Shown here piece by piece: positions 46,134 to 53,734 of a stretch of DNA of 64,000 nt (the first letter of the stretch is position 1; the number at the start of each line of letters is the position of its first letter). The notes below the pieces were generated by a model. The model was not told where the DNA came from. It saw only the letters and a program-made list of their open reading frames with translations, and searched no databases. The stretch lies in contig CAWIJJ010000012.1 in assembly GCA_963836425.1 (NCBI GenBank), positions 1 through 64,000 on the forward strand, in the 5' to 3' direction. A program made the translations under genes and the position numbers. The DNA comes from CAWIJJ01 sp963836425. GTDB lineage: Bacteria; Acidobacteriota; Terriglobia; Bryobacterales; Bryobacteraceae.

Positions 46134-46817
46134 GTGCGGCGAATCTTTCTGCTCGAACAGGCGGCTGCGGACGTTCCCGCGTGTGACGACTGGCTGGACC
46201 GCCAGGAATCTCGTTTGCTGAGTACACTGCGGTTCGAAAAACGCCGCTGCGATTGGCGCCTCGGACGCTGGACAGCGAAAAACGCTGTAGCTGAGCGGCT
46301 CGGCCTCCCTCGCGATATGGAGTCACTCGCGTCTATTCGCATCGAGACCGAACCCGGCGGTGCGCCCCTTGTTGTGTTACGTAATGGAACGCGACCCGTG
46401 ACAATCTCGATCAGTCACAGCTTCGGGTTGGCAATTTGTGCAGTGGCCCGCCCCGAGTCTCGGTTGGGGTGCGACTTGGAGCGCCTCGAGCCGCGTAGCG
46501 CTGCTTTCGTCTCTGATTACTTCACCGCCGCCGAGCAGGCTGTGATTGTCCAGGCGCCTGAGGATGTGGGAGTCTTGCTCCCTACTGTCTACTGGAGCGC
46601 GAAAGAGAGCGCACTCAAAGCCCTGGGTAAGGGTCTCCGAATCGATACACGCACTCTGACCGTAACGCTTTCCCCATTCGACAGAGCGGCTGGCGGCAAC
46701 TGGTCGCCCATCAAGGTCTGCTTCCATGGTGGGCTCACATGGTATGGCTGGTGGCAATGCCATCGCGGTTTCGTACGGACATTCGTGTCGGACACGGCGG
46801 CACCCGCACCGGCATAA
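46134..46817 (+). CDS. Sfp-type 4'-phosphopantetheinyl transferase
   Basis: 227 residues. Conserved motifs in order: GRWTAKNAVAERLGL, ISISHSFGLAICAV, RLGCDLERLEPR (metal-binding Asp/Glu) and YWSAKESALKALGKGL. It moves phosphopantetheine from CoA to carrier proteins in the cytoplasm. I start at GTG 46134, two bases after the carboxylase stop, with GGAG 9 bases upstream; an in-frame ATG at 46092 lies inside the carboxylase gene. As the last gene of the operon it is the obvious activator of the four ACP repeats, although their modification site is Thr instead of Ser. Confidence 0.9.
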   Translation: MRRIFLLEQAAADVPACDDWLDRQESRLLSTLRFEKRRCDWRLGRWTAKNAVAERLGLPRDMESLASIRIETEPGGAPLVVLRNGTRPVTISISHSFGLAICAVARPESRLGCDLERLEPRSAAFVSDYFTAAEQAVIVQAPEDVGVLLPTVYWSAKESALKALGKGLRIDTRTLTVTLSPFDRAAGGNWSPIKVCFHGGLTWYGWWQCHRGFVRTFVSDTAAPAPA

Positions 46818-46894
46818 CGTTGGTTCGAATCCATGTCTCGGAGGCCATCAGCCAAGCGCTGGCATTTGGGTCAAAGAGTTAGGAGTGATGGCTC

Positions 46895-47110
46895 TAGCTC
46901 GCGTGTTGACGGTTGCGCGACTCAGCCTTAGAGTGCGCCTTCATACCTGAATGGCCCCAAATCAACGGCAGTTCGCGAATCCGTTTTCCCAAAAGTGCGA
47001 AGATCGCATTCGCGATAGCTGGCGCGACCCTCTCCGATCCGAACAATGCGTCCGGCACCGCGGAAGTTCTCCTGTTCAATCGCGCCGCTCTTCATGGTGA
47101 TGTCCGGCTA
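46895..47110 (-). pseudogene. Remnant of a molybdopterin oxidoreductase large subunit C-terminus
   Basis: Two short pieces in different minus-strand frames resemble the end of isoquinoline/xanthine-dehydrogenase-type large subunits: MKSGAIEQENF (about 47100-47070) and RVAPAIANAIFALLGKRIRELPL (about 47025-46955). The part between them is deleted or shifted, and nothing of the rest of the gene is found. Probably a decayed gene fragment. The family call is from memory of the conserved APAIANAIFA-TGKRIRxLP ending. Confidence 0.45.
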
Positions 47111-47641
47111 GACCGGGGCAGTGGTATGAAGAAGAGAATCCGGAACATCGATGCGTCATGCTCGACGCAAGTTCCCGAGCCGGCGCATGTCCGCGAAGAT
47201 GACCAATTCGATGACCTTCTCGCGAGAATGCAGACACCGGTCGCGCTCGCTGGGATGAAGGCCGCGTTCAATGCAACTCCGAGAGAATTAGGGCAAGCTG
47301 CGTCAGCCGCGACCGCAAACGAACGCGATTGAACGAGCTGCAAGCCGCAAAGCTCAACCTCGTCGCAAACGCCAGTAGCATCAGGAGGGATGGTAAACCG
47401 CACGTGCGGGCGCCTGCGTCGAGAGAGGCGGGGCAGGTTTGAAGTTGGGCATCGCCAGGATCGAGCAGGCGATGTCTCCAGGGAGCCCAGCGGCGAGGAT
47501 CATCGCCTACCGCCCTCTGCCGCGGATGAGCCTGTCGATGACGATCGCCTCGAAAAATGACGAGCTTAATGCTTACGTTGTGAAGGTCACGCGGTGCCAG
47601 GCGTGAGCGGATACCAGGTCGAGGGGCGCGAGAGACATTGT
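47111..47641. other. Decayed region without recognisable gene
   Basis: Short open frames exist on both strands, but none has a ribosome site, family motif or compact neighbour that would support it. With the remnant on its left and the toxin-like gene on its right, this looks like an accessory region that has lost genes. Confidence 0.4.
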
Positions 47642-49480
47642 CTATGCCATGCGTTCGATCCGCCGGCGGCAGAGGTCCAACACCCCCACTGTCATCTGCC
47701 GCGTTTCATCGCTCAGATGGATGGACTTCGGTACTGCGATCAAGTCGAGCGCTCCGCGCAGCCGCTGCACAACCTGATCCACCACGCCTTCCGCGTCGCC
47801 GGCACGCAGACCAGCCGTCTTCGCCAGCGCCTGGAAGTCAGCGCGACGGAGGTTATCATCCTTGCCGTTGAGCTTGAGCGCGAGCCGGTCATGCTTCAGC
47901 TTCGGAAAGACGCGGGTCGTCACGGCATCGTAAAGCGGAGCCATCCGCACGGTGCGGAACTGCCTATCGCCCGGCTCGGCGATCTTGAGTAGCGCCATGT
48001 TTTTGAGATGCATGTCCCCGTCGGCGATCAGCCAGGCGAAGAGCGCGCGCTTCACGATGATGAGCAGATCCTCTTCGGGAGCCGTGGACAGCGGGCGGAC
48101 GGCACGTGCGACGCGCTCCATGGTGCCGTCGTACTTCGCGCTCGTCGGCAGATCCAGAACGGAGCACATGTCTTCCAGCGCCAGAAACCGCGCGTCGGCA
48201 TTGCTCTCGCGAATATCGAAGCGCTCGACAAGGAGTGCCGGCGGCATCCTGTCCGGCATGGCGACAAGCGCGGTCGCCGGCGCTTCGAAGCCGGCCGCCC
48301 GGCCCAGTTCCATCGCCATCCACTCCACGACCGGCAGAGCATCATAGCCGCTGGCCCCGGCGGGTTTGAGGATATGGGTGAAAGGCTTTCCGGTCGCGGG
48401 CGAGAGAACGCCCTTTTCATCAAGGTACATGGGCGCCTTGATCTGCACGCCCGAAAGGCGCGGCGTATCCGCTCGCGCATAAATCTGCGCGAGATTGCGC
48501 TCGAAGTTCTTCTCGATTCCGCCCCGGCCAGGTCCTTCGTAGGCGCCGGTAAAGACGCCGCCTTTGGTATAACCGGCCAACGGTCTCAGGAGGACGTCCT
48601 GGGGAAGCTGCCTGAGCTCCGCCTCCTGTTCAACAGTCGTGATATTGGACATGTAGCGCTTCCCGGACCGCAGCAGCGCGCGTTCATCCTTGTTCTGGAG
48701 AACCTGCTCCAGCCAGCCTTCCGGCAGCAGCGAGACGATGAACGGCGGCAGCTTGCCGGGCGTCGTGCGCCGAATGGGCAGCGGTCCCTCGCCCTCGCCC
48801 GGCTTCCAGCGCCACTCGAACCCGTCGTGAATCAGGCGCCCCAGTGGCGCGCCGTGCCAGGCGACGATCAGATCCAGCGCCGCCGCGTTCTTTTCGGGCG
48901 CAGCGCTCGGCCGCCGCAGAAGGTAGCGCTCCGCCGCCTCCCCCTCGCGGTACCACTCGTTCTCGCGCGCCAGTGTCCAGACCGCATCGGCCGCGCCCTG
49001 TGCCGAGCCATATTCCTCGATCAGGCGCGCAGCAATCGAGACCCGCATATCGTCGTTGATCGATGCCGCGTGCTCACTGCGCAGACGGAAGGCCTCAAGG
49101 AAGCGCTGACGGATTGATGAAACGGCAATCCGGAACTCGCCCATGCCGTCGTCGATGACGCCTTCGGCGACAGATGGATGCGCGGGAGCCTCGTTCTGGA
49201 TAATTTCCAGTGTACGGATGCGGGTACGTTGCTTGCGCCTGGCGCTCAGGAAGAGGCGTCCGTCCGGGGTTGGCCCGAGCAGGACGGCGCTCGCGGCCGA
49301 CAGGTAAGCTTGGGGGTACAGATATTGGGCGATACGGACGGCGTGCCGGAGGACGGTGGCCTCGATGTTGTCGTCGGCATCGACATAAATGCCACGCATG
49401 AGCTGGACGAGTTGCCCGGTGTCCGACCGGTAATGGCTGCGGGTCTTGTCGATTGTTTCGCCAACGAGGTGGATCGCCAT
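47642..49480 (-). CDS. HipA-family kinase fused to an AbiEi-like N-terminal domain
   Basis: 612 residues. Residues 1 to about 165 resemble AbiEi-type antitoxin/regulator proteins (LVQLMRGIYVDADD, YPQAYLSAASAVLLG). About 200-310 match the HipA N-terminal domain (LPPFIVSLLPEGWLEQVL). About 330-590 are the HipA kinase: SGVQIKAPMYLD, THILKP, LLVERFDI, IADGDMHLKNMALL (catalytic loop, Asp about 489) and MAPLYDAVTT. HipA toxins are protein kinases that stop translation; they normally have a separate HipB antitoxin, which is not found here. The fused domain might take its place. Two palindromes directly upstream suggest autoregulation. It stands alone between decayed regions, which fits horizontal transfer. 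Confidence 0.85.
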   Translation of the reverse strand: MAIHLVGETIDKTRSHYRSDTGQLVQLMRGIYVDADDNIEATVLRHAVRIAQYLYPQAYLSAASAVLLGPTPDGRLFLSARRKQRTRIRTLEIIQNEAPAHPSVAEGVIDDGMGEFRIAVSSIRQRFLEAFRLRSEHAASINDDMRVSIAARLIEEYGSAQGAADAVWTLARENEWYREGEAAERYLLRRPSAAPEKNAAALDLIVAWHGAPLGRLIHDGFEWRWKPGEGEGPLPIRRTTPGKLPPFIVSLLPEGWLEQVLQNKDERALLRSGKRYMSNITTVEQEAELRQLPQDVLLRPLAGYTKGGVFTGAYEGPGRGGIEKNFERNLAQIYARADTPRLSGVQIKAPMYLDEKGVLSPATGKPFTHILKPAGASGYDALPVVEWMAMELGRAAGFEAPATALVAMPDRMPPALLVERFDIRESNADARFLALEDMCSVLDLPTSAKYDGTMERVARAVRPLSTAPEEDLLIIVKRALFAWLIADGDMHLKNMALLKIAEPGDRQFRTVRMAPLYDAVTTRVFPKLKHDRLALKLNGKDDNLRRADFQALAKTAGLRAGDAEGVVDQVVQRLRGALDLIAVPKSIHLSDETRQMTVGVLDLCRRRIERMA

Positions 49481-49487
49481 TCTAACC

Positions 49488-49506
49488 TTCCCGTACTTCA
49501 GGTACG
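49488..49506. promoter_or_regulatory. Operator-like half-conserved palindrome 1 of the HipA fusion gene
   Basis: TTCCCGTACT, TCA, GGTACG. It shares the left arm and loop of palindrome 2, but the right arm is incomplete. It begins 8 bases before the start codon (minus strand gene), over the ribosome site. Confidence 0.6.
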
Positions 49507-49552
49507 ACTAAGTTAGCATTAGCGACTGACCGTTCCATTAGAAATTCCAACT

Positions 49553-49575
49553 TTCCCGTACCTCAGGTACGGGAA
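49553..49575. promoter_or_regulatory. Operator-like palindrome 2 of the HipA fusion gene
   Basis: TTCCCGTACC, TCA, GGTACGGGAA is a perfect 10-bp inverted repeat, 65 bp from the first site centre to centre. Paired operators upstream of a toxin gene are typical of toxin-antitoxin autoregulation. Confidence 0.7.
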
Positions 49576-50285
49576 GTGCGCTGAAAAAGTTCACGAGCAG
49601 GCATGGCCTGTCAGAAGTAAGCTATGAATTTTCAGATGGATATAGACACGGATTGCAAACAAGATCCTCGCGCGATCCAAGCCGACTGGAGCCCGGTTGG
49701 GTGTTCACTGCTAAGCACCAAACTGATCTCGGCGATCGCCCGGCAGTTGATCCGGCCCTCAGCAGGCTGGCCAAGGACAGCCTGAAGATCCACCTCGTCA
49801 TTGGTCCGCTCTCGCCGAACCTGGATGCTGTGGCGACCGCGGCTGCAGAACAGGCCGGCCACCGTCTTCAATCTCTCCTCCACGCGCCGCCAACGTGTTT
49901 GGGCTATCGTCCCAGGTGCCGGCGAAGCCGGTGAATCTGACCGACGGGAGTTCTCGACGCACCAATATCGGATCTCAGATGGTCTAACTGAAGCACGCGG
50001 GGCCCCGTGCGCGGCCCGTCGAGTAAAGGCACGCACTGCTTTGCCAGGCGGGACATAGCGGTTCACGTTGTCGGGCCAGGCCTGCCAGTTTGCACTGATC
50101 GGGCGCTGCTGCGGGATCCGGATGTAATCAGATTTGAGCGTCAACCGTGAAGCCGACATGCCGGCATTCCCGGGCACGACTGGTTCGTGTAGCTGCTGAC
50201 GGTTCTATCGTGGTCCGGTTCGTCTATCTCGGGCGGGGTAGGCACCGGGAGCGCGGCGTGGTACCGTTCGGTTTCGGACAACCGG
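49576..50285. other. About 700 bases without a supported gene
   Basis: Several open frames up to 181 codons exist on the minus strand (49632-50177), but their composition is that of random high-GC sequence and I recognise no domain. It is probably decayed DNA plus the promoter region of the following permease gene. Confidence 0.4.
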
Positions 50286-50372
50286 ATGCCAAAAGCGCCC
50301 AAAGCCAAACCCGTTCATCCAATGAATCCAATCGTTTACGCTTGCACCAGGATTGCACATTCCAGTCTCGTC

Positions 50373-52826
50373 ATGCGTATCGCACAGGATGTTCGATTCG
50401 GGCTCCGGGTTCTCTCGGGCAGCCCGGCTTTCGCCGCGGTGGCGGTGTTGACGTTGGGATTGGGAATCGCGTGCACCACAACCGTTTTTTCCTGGGTCGA
50501 CACGATGCTGCTGCACCCTTATCACGGCGTCAGCCGCACCGAGGAATTTGCCGGGCTGGAGATGATCACAAAGGGTGCTCCCAACGGCGGCAATACCATC
50601 TCCTGGCTCGATTACCGCGATTACCGGGATCACCTCAGGAGCTTTTCCGGGATCGCGCTGCGGCGGCAGGTTGCCTTCACGCTTGGGGATGGACAGGGGT
50701 CGCGCCTTGCGTGGGGAGAACTGGTCTCCGGCAATTTCTTCGAAGTCATGGGAGTGAAACCCATTCTGGGCCGTGTGTTCACCCGCGAGGAGGCAGGCGA
50801 TAGCCTGGGCGGCTATCCCGTGACGGTGATCAGCGAACGACTGTGGCGGAGCCAGTTTCGATCCGATCCGGCGATTGCCGGCAAGACGATCCGCGTGAAC
50901 CGCCGGCCGTTGACCGTTGCCGGGGTGGTACCGGGGGAGTTTCACGGCGGTTCGCCCATCCTGCTGCTCGATCTGTGGGTGCCCGTCACCATGGGGAATG
51001 CGCTCGGGTCGCTGCCCGAAAGCGCATTCCGCGACCGGGGCTACCGCGGCCAGTTTAACTGCATCTCCCGGCTTCGTCCTGGGGTGACCGTCCGGGAGGC
51101 TCGGGCGGAAGCGGCTACGTTCGCGGCCAGCCTGGCGGCGGCCAATCCGAAAACCAATAAGGGTATCGGAGCCACGGTCCTGCACACGTGGGAGGAGCAT
51201 AACGGGATCAACGAATACATGCTTGCCCCGCTGGCGATTCTGCTGGGGGTTTCCATTCTGGTGCTTTTGATCGTGTGCGCCAACGTGGCGAACCTGCTGC
51301 TGGCCCGGTCGGTGGGGCGGCAGAGGGAGTTCGGAATCCGGTTCGCCCTGGGCGCGGGGCGCGCGCGAGTGGCGTGGCAGGTGCTGACCGAGACGCTGGT
51401 GCTGGCGGTGGGCGGCGCGGGCTTGGGACTGCTCATCCTGTTGTGGATGCAAGGGTCGTTGCTCGCGATGGTGCCGAGTGTCGGGCTCCCGCTGAATACC
51501 TCGCTGGTGTTGAACGGGCGCATTCTGGGATTCACGATGCTTGCCTGCCTGGCGAGCGCACTGATTGCGGGTGCTTCGCCGGCGATGTTCGTGTTCCGAT
51601 CAAACCTCAACGAGGTATTGAAGGAAGGAAGCCGGAGCGATACGGCCGGGGCCGCGTCTCACCGGACCCGCGGCCTTCTGGTGATTGGGGAAGTGGCGCT
51701 GGCGACGGTGGCCCTGATTGTTGCCGGCCTGTTCATGCGCAGTTTTCAGAATCTCCGGTCGGTGAAGACCGGGTTCGATGCGAACAACGTCCTGTTCAGC
51801 CGGTTCTTCATTGAGACGGCCGGCCTGGACGGCGCTGGGGTCCGGCAGTTCTCGGAGCGACTGAAGGAGCGGATGCAGGCGGTTCCGGGAGTGGAGAGCG
51901 TGAGCTATTCGGATTTTGCTCCGCTCAGCACCACGGCGGGCCCTTATCATTTCATCGCCGTCGACGGGTATGTGCCGGCCTTGGGAGAGTCCACCAGCGT
52001 GAACCGGACCGCAGCCGCCCCCGGGTACTTTGCCACGATGAAGATTCCGCTTCTAGAGGGCCGCGACTTCACGGCGCTCGACGGCCGGAAGGCCGCGCCC
52101 GTAATCATCGTGAACCAGGCGTTCGCGCGCCGGTACTTCCGCGGGCAGAATCCGGTGGGCCGGGCAGTGCGGTTGAACGGCAAGCCGCGCACGGTGATCG
52201 GCCTCGCCCGGGACTGCAAATATTTCAGTCCCGCCGAGCCATTCACCCCGCACTTTTACCTGGCGTTCGACCAGTGGTACGACCGAAGCCAGGAGATCTA
52301 TTTCTTCGTGCGCACCGCGGGAAACCCGGAGGAAGCGATTCCGCAACTGCGGCGCGCCGTGAACGAAATCAACCCCAACGCGGGCGCGTTTCACGCCGTT
52401 CCACTGGCCGAATATACGCAGGTTGCCACGATTGGGCAGAAGGTGGCGGCGAACCTGCTGGCGGCACTCGGATTGATGTGCCTGCTGCTCGCGGGCTCCG
52501 GACTGTACAGCGTGATGGCCTATTCGGTGAGCCAGCGGATTCCGGAAATCGGCATCCGCATGGCGATGGGCGCGCGGCCGCGCAACGTTATCGGAATGGT
52601 GGTGGGGCAGGGAATGGCGCTCGCGCTGGCCGGCCTGGCAGTCGGGACCGCGGCGGCGCTGGCTACGTCGCGGCTGGTGGCGGCCGTGCTGTTCCGCGTC
52701 GATGCGTCCGACCCCGAAACCTTCGTGCTGGCGGGGCTGTTCCTTACGGCGGTGGCGCTGCTGGCCACCTGGATTCCGGCCTTCCGCGCCACGCGGATCG
52801 ATCCCATGCGCGCGCTGCGGCGGTGA
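50373..52826 (+). CDS. MacB/FtsX-type ABC transporter permease
   Basis: About 817 residues. It starts with the usual RIAQDVRFGLRVLSGSPAF and a first membrane segment (AAVAVLTLGLGIACTTTVF), then a large periplasmic MacB-like domain (GVKPILGRVFTREE, VVPGEFHGGSP). A FtsX block follows with segments near ILLGVSILVLLIVCANVAN, LIAGASPAMFVF and VIGEVALATVALIVAG. A second periplasmic domain precedes a final FtsX block ending FRATRIDPMRALR. The fold is duplicated, as in the acidobacterial family of such permeases. No ATPase gene is adjacent. An earlier start at 50286 is in frame; I chose the one where homology begins. Substrate unknown. Confidence 0.85.
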   Translation: MRIAQDVRFGLRVLSGSPAFAAVAVLTLGLGIACTTTVFSWVDTMLLHPYHGVSRTEEFAGLEMITKGAPNGGNTISWLDYRDYRDHLRSFSGIALRRQVAFTLGDGQGSRLAWGELVSGNFFEVMGVKPILGRVFTREEAGDSLGGYPVTVISERLWRSQFRSDPAIAGKTIRVNRRPLTVAGVVPGEFHGGSPILLLDLWVPVTMGNALGSLPESAFRDRGYRGQFNCISRLRPGVTVREARAEAATFAASLAAANPKTNKGIGATVLHTWEEHNGINEYMLAPLAILLGVSILVLLIVCANVANLLLARSVGRQREFGIRFALGAGRARVAWQVLTETLVLAVGGAGLGLLILLWMQGSLLAMVPSVGLPLNTSLVLNGRILGFTMLACLASALIAGASPAMFVFRSNLNEVLKEGSRSDTAGAASHRTRGLLVIGEVALATVALIVAGLFMRSFQNLRSVKTGFDANNVLFSRFFIETAGLDGAGVRQFSERLKERMQAVPGVESVSYSDFAPLSTTAGPYHFIAVDGYVPALGESTSVNRTAAAPGYFATMKIPLLEGRDFTALDGRKAAPVIIVNQAFARRYFRGQNPVGRAVRLNGKPRTVIGLARDCKYFSPAEPFTPHFYLAFDQWYDRSQEIYFFVRTAGNPEEAIPQLRRAVNEINPNAGAFHAVPLAEYTQVATIGQKVAANLLAALGLMCLLLAGSGLYSVMAYSVSQRIPEIGIRMAMGARPRNVIGMVVGQGMALALAGLAVGTAAALATSRLVAAVLFRVDASDPETFVLAGLFLTAVALLATWIPAFRATRIDPMRALRR

Positions 52827-52904
52827 CGGGGCTCCCAGAGTTCTCGGAGCCCGGTTACATGACACCAGAACGAGTGAATCGCGGCCAACCGTGAGCGAAA
52901 CTTG

Positions 52905-52910
52905 TATAAT
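52905..52910 (+). promoter_or_regulatory. -10 box TATAAT directly before the VOC lipoprotein gene
   Basis: A perfect TATAAT ends 6 bases before the ATG at 52917, so transcription would begin at or next to the start codon. I found no clear -35 box. This arrangement suggests a leaderless mRNA. Confidence 0.5.
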
Positions 52911-52916
52911 CCACTG

Positions 52917-53432
52917 ATGCAGGGAATACCCTGGAGCACAATTGCGCTCGGCTCGCTATTGCTCATCTCGGCCTGCTCAAAAGGAGAATACGGAGTGCAA
53001 TCTCAGCAACCTGAAGACTCGAAGGCGCCTGTCAAAACAGGGCAGCGCGGACGCATCCTTGGAATCGGCGGTGTCTTCTTCAAATCCGCGAATCGCGATC
53101 AGATGCGCGAATGGTATTCGAAGCATCTTGGACTCGATGACAAAGGTCAAGGCGTGATGCTTCCGTGGCGCGAACACGACGACCCGCAAAAGGAACACGT
53201 TACAGTCTGGACTGTCTTTCCGGCCTCCAGTAACTATTTCGATCCCAGCCACGCACCCTTCATGGTCAACTATATCGTGGACGACATGGATGCTTTGCTC
53301 GACCGCTTAAAGGAAGAGGGAGTCAAGATTGACCCCAAACGAATGGATGAATCCTACGGTCGTTTTGCCTGGATCTATGACCTGGACGGGAATAAGATTG
53401 AGCTCTGGCAGCCGTTGCCCGCAAAGCCCTAA
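52917..53432 (+). CDS. VOC-superfamily (glyoxalase-like) lipoprotein
   Basis: 171 residues. The N-terminus is a lipoprotein signal: hydrophobic TIALGSLLLISACS with the lipobox Cys at about residue 20. From about residue 50 a single VOC domain follows (ILGIGGVFFKSANRDQMREW, later GRFAWIYDLDGNKIELWQP with the C-terminal Glu metal ligand). Such domains bind metal and act on small molecules or bind antibiotics. Being a lipoprotein it would sit outside the cytoplasm, which is unusual for the fold. An in-frame TTG at 52902 would remove the leaderless arrangement but lies in the promoter box. Function unknown. Confidence 0.75.
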   Translation: MQGIPWSTIALGSLLLISACSKGEYGVQSQQPEDSKAPVKTGQRGRILGIGGVFFKSANRDQMREWYSKHLGLDDKGQGVMLPWREHDDPQKEHVTVWTVFPASSNYFDPSHAPFMVNYIVDDMDALLDRLKEEGVKIDPKRMDESYGRFAWIYDLDGNKIELWQPLPAKP

Positions 53433-53435
53433 GGG

Positions 53436-53603
53436 CTGGTTACTTCACTTACTCAAGTTTTCTGTGGGTCGGAGGACGAAGTTATAGCGGTTCTCCGATG
53501 GGCCGCTCGGGTGCCTGGCGCCATCATAGCGGGCTTCTTGCTATTCATGTTCATCGGGGGAGACTTCTACGGAACGCGACACGCATCTTCCACTTCGATT
53601 TAA
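53436..53603 (+). pseudogene. Possible remnant of a small membrane protein
   Basis: The frame directly after the VOC stop encodes DEVIAVLRWAARVPGAIIAG followed by FLLFMFIGGDFYGTRH, a plausible single membrane segment with a basic start. No ATG, GTG or TTG start lies in front of it, only CTG. It resembles small bacterial membrane proteins with a RxLARI-type start, but I cannot name a family. Either a remnant or a non-standard start. Confidence 0.3.
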
Positions 53604-53734
53604 CCAGGGGCGCTAGCCGGGCTCATCCCGGGCGGCGGTTACGTAAGCGGTACAGGGAATCATAGAACTCGAGCTCTGCGCGGTTGAACGCATCCGGGCA
53701 AATGTGAAGTCTCTCACCCGCTTAACTCGACCGG

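Noticed and set aside
49632..50177. 181-codon minus-strand frame in the gap before the permease
   Set aside because: No family motif and a composition like random GC-rich sequence; recorded as a gap instead.
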